A DNA stretch of 64,000 bases from Polyangiaceae bacterium (GTDB lineage: Bacteria > Myxococcota_A > Polyangia > Polyangiales > Polyangiaceae), in the NCBI GenBank assembly GCA_025936115.1, contig JAICTZ010000006.1:186001-250000 (forward strand), given 5' to 3'. The notes below the pieces were generated by a model. That model was not told where the DNA came from, made no database searches, and was given only the letters and a program-made list of their open reading frames with translations. Positions 26,752-35,478 of the stretch are shown piece after piece. Within the stretch, counting starts at the first letter, position 1. Every line of letters starts with the position of its first letter. The position numbers and the translations under genes are program-made.

Positions 26752-27435
26752 GTGCGAAACCCGGTTCTCGCGGCCCTCGTCTGCCTCTGCTCGTGCCACG
26801 CCTCAGTGCAGGGCAACGCCGGCGCGAGCGCCAATGGCCAAGGGGACGCCGAGCTCGAAGCGGAAGTGCAAAAGGAGCGCGCGGTAGCGCCGCCGGCAAC
26901 GGTGGCGTCCGCCGCGGCACCCGCCCACGCACCCGAGCACGCGCTCCTCGGAGCGCGCAGCGATCTCACACTGACGGCCGCCCAGGCCCCCGCCCAGTGC
27001 TCGTGTTTGCGTGTCGTGCTCGGTCCGGCGAACCTTGGCGCCTTCAGCTGGAAGGGGTCGCCGCCCGCCGTCGACGACGAGCGCCAACTCGTCATGGCCC
27101 TGAGCTCGGAGGGCACCGGCTGCACCAACCCGAAAGGCAGCCTCGGCGCCTCCTACTGGGGCTACCGGCGGCGCGGCAACGACGTGGTCGTGTACGTCGA
27201 GAACGGAGTCGCAGGGCGCCCGCTCGCCCAGGGCGCCATCATCCCGAAGCCGCTCGGAACCGGCCAGGTCTACGTCGCGCCCGTCAGTAAGAAGCTACCG
27301 TTTGGTAAACCCTCGAATGGTAAGGGTAATTGCCGAATTGGCAATCCGGGCCCCGCGCGCACGGCGCCGATCGGCCCTGACGAAACGGGCGCGGCCGAGG
27401 CACCGAGCCCGTCCGACGACTTCCTCGGCCGCTAA
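26752..27435 (+). CDS. predicted lipoprotein of unknown function
   Basis: A 227-residue protein. The GTG start gives a short signal VRNPVLAALVCLCSC that ends at a lipobox-like Cys; another in-frame GTG lies 21 nt upstream. The body has an Ala-rich linker followed by a compact domain (CSCLRVVLGPANLGAFSW through GTGQVYVAPV) with several cysteines. Near the 3' end a locally AT-rich segment (about 27296-27350) with short GGTAA and TTGCC/GGCAA motifs encodes KKLPFGKPSNGKGN, unlike the rest of the gene. No family recognised. Confidence 0.6.
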   Translation: MRNPVLAALVCLCSCHASVQGNAGASANGQGDAELEAEVQKERAVAPPATVASAAAPAHAPEHALLGARSDLTLTAAQAPAQCSCLRVVLGPANLGAFSWKGSPPAVDDERQLVMALSSEGTGCTNPKGSLGASYWGYRRRGNDVVVYVENGVAGRPLAQGAIIPKPLGTGQVYVAPVSKKLPFGKPSNGKGNCRIGNPGPARTAPIGPDETGAAEAPSPSDDFLGR

Positions 27436-27622
27436 GCCCGGCCGGCTCGTCGGCTGCCCGCCGATTCACGGTAACTTTTCTCGGCCCAATACTCCAAGCG
27501 CCGGCCGAGTTTTGTCGTATCATACCGATAGGCGCGGCCGAGCTGAGCACCACCCCCCTCCCCCCCACCAAGTGCCCTCGGTCGCGCCGCTATCTTCTGT
27601 GTAAGGGGGAACAGAAAGTGGC

Positions 27623-28609
27623 TCACCAGGCGAACGCCTCAGGCGACGGCTGGTAGCCCGGGAAGATCGCGTCGAGCTTCTCGAGTGTGTCGGATCCGAG
27701 GCGGATCTCGAGCGCGCCGAGAGACGATTCGAGCTGTTCCATCGTGCGGGGACCAACGATGGGAGCCGCTACTCGAGGTCGCGACAGGACCCAGGCGAGC
27801 GCAACATCTGCCGGCTCCTGCCCGAGCTCCGTGCAGAGCGCGACGTATTGCTCTAGAGCGCTCGCGTGCTTTTCGCGTTCGCGTTTTGCGAACTCGCTCT
27901 CCCGGCGTAGGCGCTCAGCGCCACCACGTCGTCCGGTGCCGGCGAGTAAGCCGCCGCCGATCGGGCTATAGGGCATGAGCCCGATGCCGTAGCGCTCACA
28001 CGCTGGTTGGATTTCAGTTTCGACGAGGCGCGTGAGCAAGTTGTACTTGCACTGCTCGGAGACGAGGCCGTAAAGCCCGCGCGCACGCGCCACCTCGGAT
28101 GCCTGCGCGATGTGCCAGCCGGCAAAATTCGACGATCCAGCGTAAATAACCTTGCCCTGCTGGATCAGCACCTCGAGCGCTTGCCAGATCTCCTCCCACG
28201 GCGTCGCGCGATCGACGTGGTGCATTTGGTAAAGGTCGATCACGTCGGTGCGTAGACGGCGCAAGCTTTCGTCGCAGGCACGGCGGATATGATAAGCGGA
28301 CAGTCTGCCTTGGTTGGGGGCGGTTCCCATTTCCCCATAGACTTTGGTGGCGAGGACGATCTTGTCGCGACGCCCGCCGCCTTGTGCGAGCCAGCGCCCG
28401 ACGATCTGCTCGGTAAGGCCTTCGCCCTTCTTCCAGCCGTAGACGTTGGCGGTATCGAAGAAGTTGATTCCGAGCTCGAGCGCGCGGTCCATGATGGCGA
28501 ACGAATCCGCTTCGCTCGTCTCCGGACCGAAGTTCATCGTGCCGAGGCAGAAGCGGCTGACCTTGAGTCCCGAGCGTCCGAGCTGCGTGTACTGCATGGC
28601 GGGAGGCAT
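27623..28609 (-). CDS. aldo/keto reductase
   Basis: A 328-residue NADPH-dependent aldo/keto reductase of the YajO/YghZ-like type. The tetrad is visible: Asp and Tyr in FFDTANVYG, Lys in IVLATKVYG and His in LYQMHHVD. Later segments include SSNFAGWH and the cofactor-binding VAAPIVGPRTMEQLE. ATG at 28609 is used, with a second ATG four codons in. A TAGAGC hexamer lies 6 nt upstream. The substrate cannot be told from sequence. The 187-bp gap to the lipoprotein upstream of it (27436-27622) shows no gene. Confidence 0.9.
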   Translation of the reverse strand: MPPAMQYTQLGRSGLKVSRFCLGTMNFGPETSEADSFAIMDRALELGINFFDTANVYGWKKGEGLTEQIVGRWLAQGGGRRDKIVLATKVYGEMGTAPNQGRLSAYHIRRACDESLRRLRTDVIDLYQMHHVDRATPWEEIWQALEVLIQQGKVIYAGSSNFAGWHIAQASEVARARGLYGLVSEQCKYNLLTRLVETEIQPACERYGIGLMPYSPIGGGLLAGTGRRGGAERLRRESEFAKREREKHASALEQYVALCTELGQEPADVALAWVLSRPRVAAPIVGPRTMEQLESSLGALEIRLGSDTLEKLDAIFPGYQPSPEAFAW

Positions 28610-28615
28610 GCGCCG

Positions 28616-28621
28616 GCTCTA
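28616..28621 (-). promoter_or_regulatory. -10-like element upstream of the aldo/keto reductase gene
   Basis: On the minus strand GTGC-TAGAGC lies 6 nt before the ATG at 28609, within a 54-bp gap. Weak because the last base is C, not T. Confidence 0.25.
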
Positions 28622-28663
28622 GCACCGACGCGGCGGGGCCTTAGAAAAACGCGGTGGGCGCGG

Positions 28664-29899
28664 TCAGCGGCGAAGCGCGCGGTAGAGCCGAAAGTCGTGG
28701 CCTTGTGCCTCGCCGCCGTCGGACGCGAAGTACACGGCGCACAGATCCGGCGCGAAGCTTGCGTCGCTTTCACTCGACGTGTCGCTCGAGTGATTGATGC
28801 CGGCGAGGGGCACGGCCGTCGCGAGTGGCAGGCCGGTCGAGGGGTTCAGGAGCGCGACGAATACGTCGGTGGCGTCGCCGTCGAGCGGATCGCACGCCGA
28901 GTCGACGGGGGGCGCGCTGAAGAGCAGGAGTCGGCCGTCGGCGGTGACCCACGGCGTAGCGTCAGCGCCCGCGCGCGAACAAGTGCCGCCGCCTTGAGCG
29001 GGCACTTTGACGTCGACGGTTTTGGTGGTCGAAGCGTCGAGCATGCCCGTCACGAGCTCGGGCGCTCCGTTGCGCGCGGTCATGAAATAAACGCGCTTGG
29101 TTTCACGCGCGAGGGTGCTGCTGTAGTCGTCGGCGCCGGACGACGCGACGGGCGGCGGAGCGTCGAACGGCGCGCCGAGCGCCTTGCCGTCGAACGTCGC
29201 CGCGCGAATCGTACGCGCTCCCCCGCTCGCCGTTTCGTCGAAGAGCACGTCGAAACCGAGGCCGCCCGGATCGCCGAAGTACTCGAGCGCCGCGCGGGGC
29301 ACGCGGCCGTCGTCGAGCACGCCGCCCGGGGAGCTCGCGACGTCGGGCGCGTACCAGAGCTCGCTCACGCTGCTCGTGACGAGCGTGAAGAAGAGCGAGC
29401 CGAGGGCATCGCCGACTCGCGGAAAGCGCAGCGCGCCGTCCGGATAGTCGAGCACCTCTTCGACGCCACCGAAGTCGAGCTTCGATACGTCCGAGCAGTC
29501 GAGGCACGTCCCCGCGCGACAGTATTGCGACGGTTCACACTGACAGCTATCGCTCGCGCCGCCCGCGCCCACTTCACCCGCCGAGCTGCCGCCCGTCGAC
29601 GTGTCGCCTCCGCTCGCGCTGCTCATACCGGCCACGGCGCTGCCGCCCACGCCGAGGCCCGAACCCCCGGCTTTGCCGCCGACGCCCATGCCGCCATTTG
29701 CGGCGTTTCCAGCGTCACCCCCTGCGCCGCTCCGGCCACTCGCGGCGCCGCTCCCGCCGCTCGGCTCGTTCGTGAAACTCGGGCCGGCGCACGCGGCGAA
29801 CCCAAGCGCCACTGCGGCGACACGAAGCCGCTGCGTGAGTCTTGGCCCTCCGCGTGACACGCGCGCCTCGCGGTTCGGCAAGGCCGGGTCACGGTGCAT
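28664..29899 (-). CDS. Gly-rich-linker lipoprotein with possible beta-propeller-like body
   Basis: A 411-residue predicted lipoprotein: signal RLRVAAVALGFAAC (lipobox FAAC near residue 37), a ~90-residue Gly/Ser/Ala linker, a small Cys cluster (CQCEPSQYCRAGTCLDC), then a ~280-residue domain with repeated WYAPD, FDVLFDE, YFMTARNGAPEL and VYFASDGGEA stretches that look like WD40/TolB-type propeller strands. ATG 29899 is chosen for its GGAG 9 nt upstream; a GTG at 29860 would give a more usual signal length. It is divergent from the methyltransferase at 30046. Confidence 0.7.
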   Translation of the reverse strand: MHRDPALPNREARVSRGGPRLTQRLRVAAVALGFAACAGPSFTNEPSGGSGAASGRSGAGGDAGNAANGGMGVGGKAGGSGLGVGGSAVAGMSSASGGDTSTGGSSAGEVGAGGASDSCQCEPSQYCRAGTCLDCSDVSKLDFGGVEEVLDYPDGALRFPRVGDALGSLFFTLVTSSVSELWYAPDVASSPGGVLDDGRVPRAALEYFGDPGGLGFDVLFDETASGGARTIRAATFDGKALGAPFDAPPPVASSGADDYSSTLARETKRVYFMTARNGAPELVTGMLDASTTKTVDVKVPAQGGGTCSRAGADATPWVTADGRLLLFSAPPVDSACDPLDGDATDVFVALLNPSTGLPLATAVPLAGINHSSDTSSESDASFAPDLCAVYFASDGGEAQGHDFRLYRALRR

Positions 29900-29937
29900 G
29901 CGTGAAGTCTCCGAGAAAGCCGTCCACCGCGCAACGG

Positions 29938-29943
29938 TTGACA
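29938..29943 (+). promoter_or_regulatory. TTGACA -35-like hexamer
   Basis: A perfect TTGACA lies about 100 nt before the ATG at 30046, in the divergent gap. No convincing -10 is seen 16-18 bp downstream. Confidence 0.25.
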
Positions 29944-30045
29944 GGCATGCCGTCCTACCCCGAGGATGCGAGCGCTTTACGGCCCCACGACGAACGCCTT
30001 GTCGCACCGAACGAACGCGCCCTGCTGCTCGGCAGGAAACCCAGC

Positions 30046-30852
30046 ATGAGCACGGAAGAGGTCAGCGAGGCCGATTTCGAGCGTTACTTCCCGTATACGC
30101 CGGCGGCGCTCTGCGTGAAGGAATGCGCCCGGCTGTCGGCGCTCCGGCGCTACGCCTGTCCCGGACCCATCCTCGACGTGGGCTGCGGCGACGGGCTCTT
30201 CGCGAGCATCGCGTTCGAAGGCGCCGAGGTGTGGGGCATCGATATCGACGCCGAGGAAGGACGCTGGGCCGCGGCGAGCCAGGCGTACAGCCAAGTGATT
30301 TTGGGCGACGTCACGCGCGCGAAGCTGCCCGCGACGTTCTTCGCGACTTGCGTCGCCAATTGCTCGCTCGAGCACGTGCCGCGCATCGACCGCGCGCTCG
30401 CGAACATCCGCGCGAGCCTCAAGCCGGGCGGGCGAGCGTACCTGTTCGTGCCGAACAAAGACTGGGCCAAGGAGATGCTCTCCTACCGCGCCCTCGCGGG
30501 CGCGGGCCTGACGAGCGCGGCCGAGCTCTTTCGTTCCTCGGTCGACACCTTCTTCAAACATCATCACCTCCACGATCGGGAGGAGTGGCGACAGATCGTG
30601 ACCGCGGCGGGCATGCGCGTCGTCGCGATCGAGCCGGCGCTCTCGACGGGCACGACGGTCGCGTTCGAGCTCTTGCTGTTGCCGTCACTCGCCGGCTGGC
30701 TCAACAAGCACCTCACGTCGCGCTGGACCAATTTCCCGCCTGCGCGACGGCTCTACGCGCGGCAAGTCCACGCGCTCGTGTCACGCATCCTCGCCGCGAG
30801 CGGCAAAGACACGACGGCCGAGTACCTCGTCATCGCCGAGCGCGCGGCGTAG
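30046..30852 (+). CDS. class I SAM-dependent methyltransferase
   Basis: A 268-residue methyltransferase. The SAM loop is PILDVGCGDGLFASIAF, followed by the acidic WGIDIDAEE, CSLEHVPRIDRALA and LKPGGRAYLFVPN. Two C-terminal hydrophobic stretches (FELLLLPSLAGWL) may touch the membrane. ATG 30046 has AGGAA 8-10 nt upstream; an in-frame ATG at 29947 would add 33 residues that lack family features. It is the first gene of the glycan region and likely methylates a sugar or lipid-linked glycan; the target is inferred from context only. Confidence 0.8.
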   Translation: MSTEEVSEADFERYFPYTPAALCVKECARLSALRRYACPGPILDVGCGDGLFASIAFEGAEVWGIDIDAEEGRWAAASQAYSQVILGDVTRAKLPATFFATCVANCSLEHVPRIDRALANIRASLKPGGRAYLFVPNKDWAKEMLSYRALAGAGLTSAAELFRSSVDTFFKHHHLHDREEWRQIVTAAGMRVVAIEPALSTGTTVAFELLLLPSLAGWLNKHLTSRWTNFPPARRLYARQVHALVSRILAASGKDTTAEYLVIAERAA

Positions 30853-30874
30853 CGCCGGCACACGAGAAACCACG

Positions 30875-31507
30875 ATGAGCGAAGCGGTCGATTATTTCGC
30901 CAATCATCGGCACAAGCTCAAATTCCCTTGGAGCCTGTACCATCGGCCGATCGTGAGCGCGCTCGAGGCGGCGCTCGGCTCGAGCCTCGGACCGGAGGTG
31001 TTGAACGTCGGGTCGGGACCGTTCTTCGAGCTCGAAGAGGTCGACGCGAGCGAGCGCCGCATCACGGTGTGCGACATCGATCCGCGCGCCGTCGAGCTCG
31101 CGCAAAAGCTGCATGGCGAGCGGCTCGCGGGCGCCGACGTGCTCGTGCCGGGGGCGCCGCTGCCCTACGCGGACGCTCGCTTCGATCTCGTGGTCTCGAT
31201 GGACGTGATCGAGCACCTCGACGAGGCCGCGCTCTTGCCGTGGGTGCGTGAGCTCCATCGCGTGCTCGCGCCCGGCGGCCTCTTGTTTCTCACGACGCCG
31301 AATTACGCGTCGAAGGGCCTCGTCCTGATCGAGCAGACGGCGCTCGAGCTCGTCGCGCGGCGTAACGGCTTCTCGCGCAAGGATTTGCACCCGAGCAAAT
31401 TCACGCCGGCCCGGCTCGAGCGGCTACTCGCGGACGCGGGCTTCACGCGGCAGGACGTCGTACCCATCGCCTTCGGTTGGGTGCTAGCCGCGCACGCGCG
31501 CCGCTAG
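30875..31507 (+). CDS. class I SAM-dependent methyltransferase
   Basis: A 210-residue methyltransferase 22 bp after the previous one on the same strand. Motifs are VLNVGSGPFFELEEV (loop I), VCDIDPRAVELA, RFDLVVSMDVIEHLDE and LAPGGLLFLTTPN. It resembles Methyltransf_11/23-type enzymes common in polysaccharide clusters. The two adjacent methyltransferases probably act on the same glycan; substrate unknown. Confidence 0.82.
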   Translation: MSEAVDYFANHRHKLKFPWSLYHRPIVSALEAALGSSLGPEVLNVGSGPFFELEEVDASERRITVCDIDPRAVELAQKLHGERLAGADVLVPGAPLPYADARFDLVVSMDVIEHLDEAALLPWVRELHRVLAPGGLLFLTTPNYASKGLVLIEQTALELVARRNGFSRKDLHPSKFTPARLERLLADAGFTRQDVVPIAFGWVLAAHARR

Positions 31508-31528
31508 CTTTGCTGCGAGCACAGCCGC

Positions 31529-33502
31529 TCAGCGCGGGCTAGCGTCGAGCTCGCGCAGCGTGCCGTCGGCGCGAGCGCGGTACCATTTGCGGCCGGGGAA
31601 GTGCTTGCGCGCGCAGACGTCGTCCGCGGGCTTCAGACGCGCGAGGTAGAGCACGTCGGGATTGGGATCGAGCGGTGGATTTTGATTCAGGTTCCACCAA
31701 CCCTGAACCGCGTCCTCGGGATGGATGAACAGGATCGCGTTTTTCAAGTGATGGTCGCGCGCGGCACGGAGCGGGCCCGTCGAATCGCGATACTCGGCCG
31801 CCGCCACCGGGTACGTGCGCGGTGCGATCGCGATGACGCCGTAAGCGGCCGACGCGAACGCGACCAGCGCGGGCCCGAACCTGCGCCAAGCAAGCAGGCG
31901 CGAGAGGTCGCGGCTCCCGAGCGCGTCGAGCAGGCGCACGACGAGCGGCGCGAGGCAGGCGCCCGTGCCCGCGCCTTGCGCGACGAGGATGGGCATCACG
32001 TAACGGGGACCGAGACCGTCGTCCACGCCGCGACCGAACTCCACGAAACTGTAGAACGCGACGAGACAGAGCGAGCCGACGGCGAGCATGAACGAGACGC
32101 CCCGCGAGCGCCCGCCGAGCGCCCGCACGAGCCCCACGGCCGCGAGCGCGGGCGCGACGGGCCACCAGCAGTACGAGCCGGTCGCGAGCGGAACTCCGTA
32201 TTTGAGATCGGACGGCTTCGGGAACGCGAGGATGAGTCGCGCTTCGGGCCGGATGATCGGCGCGAGCTTGTAGCCGGTCGCAAACCAGGTACCGAGTTGC
32301 AGGCGCAAAATGATGGCCGTGAGGCCTGCGAAGAACGCGAACCCGGCGCAAGTACCGAGGAACGCCCCGAGTGGGATGCGCCGGCGGACCAGCGCTTGCG
32401 CGAAGTAGATGAAGATTCCGACGCCGAGGAAGCCGCCGTCGGCCGGACGCGTCGCCAGGCCCAAGGCCGTTGCCGAACCGAGCAGTAGCCCGAAGAGCAG
32501 CGAGCGCCGGCGCGCGAGACGCGGCGTAGCCACCTCGGCGGCACTTTCGACGGCCCAAGCGAAACAGGCGGCGACCATCGTGTGCGAGAAGCGGGACGCG
32601 GCGTTCAAGAGCAAGCTCGGACCGAGCATCGACAGCAGGGCTCCGAGGGGACCTGCCACGGCGATGATGCGCTCGGACTCGTCGTAAGTGCCGCCGAGTC
32701 CCGCGGCCAGTCGACGCGCGAGCCGTGCGATGCCGACGGCGAGGATGCCGCCCATGACGGGGCCGGCGAGCCACACGAGCTTCATCCGGTCGAACGGCGC
32801 CATGAAGAGCGGCCAGCCCGGCGTGTACTGCGAGAAGGCGTGACCCTGGTGGCGGAACACCCAATAATTCTCGAACATCGACGCGCACGGCGGGATGGGC
32901 GCCGACGCGCGCAAATGCGCGTAGACGTTGGCCTGGAACGTGTAAGCAACTTCGTCGCCGTTATAGATCAGGAAATCGTAACCCTTGGCGGTGACGAAAG
33001 CGGCGAGCCCAACGCTGACGAGAAAGACGACCGTATCCTGGACCGGATAAGACAGGCGCGGCAGGCGCGCAGCGACTGCGCCTCCAGGCGTCGCGCGCAA
33101 CGCGTGTGCGCCCAGCAACGTGCCGTACCACGCGAGACACGCGAACATCATCTCGCCTTCGGAGCCGGTCACCCAAGACGACAGCAGCATCAGACCGCAC
33201 TGACCGGCTGCCGCAAGCGCGCCGAGCGAGCGCGGCTTGCTCCAGAGTAGCGCGAGCGTCGTGAACGTCGTAGCGAGCGCCAGCCAGGCAGCAGGCTTCG
33301 GAAGCACGTGGTGTCCGACAAGTCCGACGAGCTCTTGACGGAACGCGAACGACGCAGCTCCGGCGATACCTAGCGCGAAGAGCGCATTCGACAGGCGCCG
33401 GGGTAACGGCCGCGCCCACAAGACCGCGCCGAGCGTGGCCGCCACAGAGCCCGCGGCCACGGCGACGACCTCGGCGTAATTATCCGTGTACGGGAGGTGC
33501 AT
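31529..33502 (-). CDS. polytopic GT-C-like membrane glycosyltransferase
   Basis: A 657-residue protein with on the order of a dozen membrane segments and a short soluble C-terminal tail. After the early segments, an extracytoplasmic stretch reads YNGDEVAYTFQANVYAHLR, an acidic motif in the place where GT-C transferases have their catalytic Asp/Glu; SQYTPGWPLFMAPF follows. GT-C enzymes use polyprenyl-phosphate sugars on the periplasmic face. It is 48 bp after the heptose kinase-like gene on the same strand. Specificity cannot be read from the sequence. Confidence 0.65.
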   Translation of the reverse strand: MHLPYTDNYAEVVAVAAGSVAATLGAVLWARPLPRRLSNALFALGIAGAASFAFRQELVGLVGHHVLPKPAAWLALATTFTTLALLWSKPRSLGALAAAGQCGLMLLSSWVTGSEGEMMFACLAWYGTLLGAHALRATPGGAVAARLPRLSYPVQDTVVFLVSVGLAAFVTAKGYDFLIYNGDEVAYTFQANVYAHLRASAPIPPCASMFENYWVFRHQGHAFSQYTPGWPLFMAPFDRMKLVWLAGPVMGGILAVGIARLARRLAAGLGGTYDESERIIAVAGPLGALLSMLGPSLLLNAASRFSHTMVAACFAWAVESAAEVATPRLARRRSLLFGLLLGSATALGLATRPADGGFLGVGIFIYFAQALVRRRIPLGAFLGTCAGFAFFAGLTAIILRLQLGTWFATGYKLAPIIRPEARLILAFPKPSDLKYGVPLATGSYCWWPVAPALAAVGLVRALGGRSRGVSFMLAVGSLCLVAFYSFVEFGRGVDDGLGPRYVMPILVAQGAGTGACLAPLVVRLLDALGSRDLSRLLAWRRFGPALVAFASAAYGVIAIAPRTYPVAAAEYRDSTGPLRAARDHHLKNAILFIHPEDAVQGWWNLNQNPPLDPNPDVLYLARLKPADDVCARKHFPGRKWYRARADGTLRELDASPR

Positions 33503-33550
33503 CGCTCGGCGGCACGGACAGTCCCTCGCGCGCTCGGCTCGAGTTCATCC

Positions 33551-34546
33551 TCAGGACTGCCGCACGTTCGCGACGATGCGCGCGCCCGTCGAGTCGAAGC
33601 GGAAACGGAGCGGCTTGAGCCCGCGGCCCGTGAGCGCGGCATAGACCCGCCTGCGGTCGGCGGGCGTCGCATAAAACATGAAGAAACCGCCACCTCCTGC
33701 GCCCATCAACTTCCCACCGATGGCACCTGCTTTGCGCGCGGCCTCGTAGTGTTCGTCGATGGTCGAGTCGGTCATGTTGGACGCAAGCTTGCGCTTGTTC
33801 ATCCAATGTTCGTGCAGGAGCTCACCGTAACTGTCGATGTTGCCGTGGCTGAGGATGCGCTGGGTCTCCTTGCCGAGCTGCTTGATGCGATGCATGCGCT
33901 CGACCGCGCTGTCCTGATTCTTCTGGATCGACTTGCCCTGCTCCGAGAGCACCGAGGCCGCCTCGCGCTCGACGCCGGAGTAGAAGATGAGCAGGTTCGA
34001 CTCGAGCTCGTCGAGCACCTCGGGACGAATCGGCACGCGCTCGATCTCGACCGAACCGTCGGGATTGAAGGTGAAGGCCGTGATGCCGCCGTAAGCCGCG
34101 ATGTACTGATCCTGCTTGCCGATGGGCGCCTTCAGCACGTCGATTTCGATGTGGCAGGCCTCGCGCGCGAGCTGCTCGCTCGAGACGAACTCGTGTTGGT
34201 AGGTATGGAGCGCGTTGAGCAGCGCTACCGTGAAGCTGCTGGAGGAGCCGAGCCCCGAGTTGGGCGGCACGTCGGCGACGCTCGTGAGCTCGATGCCCCG
34301 CTCGATCTTGGTGAAGCGCAAGGCCTCGCGAAAAATCCGGTGCTCGATTTGATCGACGTCGTCTACCGTCTCGGTCTTCGAATACGCTAGCCGGATGCTG
34401 TCGTAAAAACGGCGGTTCGCGCTCACGTAGATGTACTTGTCGATGGCGGCCGCCACGAGGAACCCGCCGTGGACCGACGAGTAGCTCGGTAAATCGGTAC
34501 CACCGCCACCCAAGGAAAACCGGACCGGAGCGCGCGAAACGATCAT
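33551..34546 (-). CDS. hddA: GHMP kinase, HddA-like (D-glycero-D-manno-heptose 7-phosphate kinase)
   Basis: A 331-residue GHMP-superfamily sugar kinase. Visible motifs are RAPVRFSLGGGGTDLPSY at the N-terminus, the ATP loop PPNSGLGSSSSFTVALL and the C-terminal GKLMGAGGGGFFMFY. This pattern is typical of HddA, which phosphorylates heptose 7-phosphate at C1. The remaining pathway genes (GmhA, GmhB and a nucleotidyltransferase) lie at 49.6-52.9 kb. It follows a methyltransferase by 10 bp. Related L-fucokinase-like or galactokinase-like sugar kinases are alternatives. Confidence 0.8.
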   Translation of the reverse strand: MIVSRAPVRFSLGGGGTDLPSYSSVHGGFLVAAAIDKYIYVSANRRFYDSIRLAYSKTETVDDVDQIEHRIFREALRFTKIERGIELTSVADVPPNSGLGSSSSFTVALLNALHTYQHEFVSSEQLAREACHIEIDVLKAPIGKQDQYIAAYGGITAFTFNPDGSVEIERVPIRPEVLDELESNLLIFYSGVEREAASVLSEQGKSIQKNQDSAVERMHRIKQLGKETQRILSHGNIDSYGELLHEHWMNKRKLASNMTDSTIDEHYEAARKAGAIGGKLMGAGGGGFFMFYATPADRRRVYAALTGRGLKPLRFRFDSTGARIVANVRQS

Positions 34547-34556
34547 GATCGCGACC

Positions 34557-35351
34557 TTAGCTCGCTCGCGGCTTCCGGCGCGCCAGGATCACGAAAGCCA
34601 TGGACTCGTCGGGCTCTTCGAGCACGCGATCGAGCACGCGCGCGCCCGCCGAGAGCCCGACCATGACGGGCGCGACCAGTGGGAACGTCCAGAGCCGCGG
34701 CGACTCCGCTACCGACCCCTCGTGCGGGAGCTTGCCCATCGACTGGGCGACGCTGCCGATACGCGCCACGCGGAAGGCCAGGTACGTGTTCAGTTTGTGC
34801 GCGACGATGCTCCAAAGGCTGCCCATCGGCGCGGTTTCGGTGATCTCGAGTCCCGCCTTGTCGCACAGGGTACGGAGCCCGTGCGGCGTATAGCGAAAAT
34901 AGTCGTGAGGCTGCTCATGCAGCCGAAAATCGAACGGCGCAGTCAGAATCAAGAGCCCGTCGTCCTTGAGCACGCGCGCCATCTCGCTCACGAGCCGGCC
35001 AGGCTCCGGCGTGTGCTCGAGCACCTGCACGTTGAGTACGGTGTCGAAGCTCTTGTCCTCGAACGGCAGCCGCACACCGTCGTAGTAGAAGTCCGGGACC
35101 TTCGCGCTCTTGGAGGCGTGCGTGCGACCGAAGGTCGCCTCGTGCTCGATCCCGACGTATTCACTCACGTACGGCAGGAACAGCTCTTCATACGGCCGCT
35201 GCCCGCAGCCCACGTCGAGCAAACGGCCGTGTGCGCGTGGCGCGACGCGTCGGCACGTCTCGAGCAGAAACGACTCCTGCAGATCGACCCAGTCCGAAAC
35301 ACGACGAACGACCCCCTCTAGCGAAGGGGCGCTGAAAAGCGATGGTTTCAC
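34557..35351 (-). CDS. class I SAM-dependent methyltransferase
   Basis: A 264-residue methyltransferase. SAM loop RLLDVGCGQRPYEELFLPY, then YVGIEHEATFG, FDTVLNVQVLEHTPEP and LKDDGLLILTAPF, with PHDYFRYTPHGL typical of family 11 enzymes in glycan clusters. The start is uncertain: GTG 35351 puts the first conserved stretch (RVSDWVDLQESFLLE) near the N-terminus, while a GTG at 35432 would add a low-complexity extension. It leads the unit methyltransferase, HddA-like kinase, GT-C protein. Confidence 0.75.
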   Translation of the reverse strand: MKPSLFSAPSLEGVVRRVSDWVDLQESFLLETCRRVAPRAHGRLLDVGCGQRPYEELFLPYVSEYVGIEHEATFGRTHASKSAKVPDFYYDGVRLPFEDKSFDTVLNVQVLEHTPEPGRLVSEMARVLKDDGLLILTAPFDFRLHEQPHDYFRYTPHGLRTLCDKAGLEITETAPMGSLWSIVAHKLNTYLAFRVARIGSVAQSMGKLPHEGSVAESPRLWTFPLVAPVMVGLSAGARVLDRVLEEPDESMAFVILARRKPRAS

Positions 35352-35478
35352 TCGGCTCGACTCCGATTCTGTCTCCGTGGCGACCCGGCGAGCGGGAGCG
35401 CGAAACGGGTCTTTGAGGCCCGATACGGCCACCAGACGCCGAACCTCGGGCACGGGGGCTGCATCGACCCTCGGTCTT

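Noticed and set aside
34547..34559. TAAGGT 7 nt before the HddA-like start as a further leaderless promoter (also TAGTAT before 43924 and TAGGTT before 52906)
   Set aside because: In these three cases the TA comes from the stop codon of the preceding gene, so the match is expected by construction. I left them out of the count.
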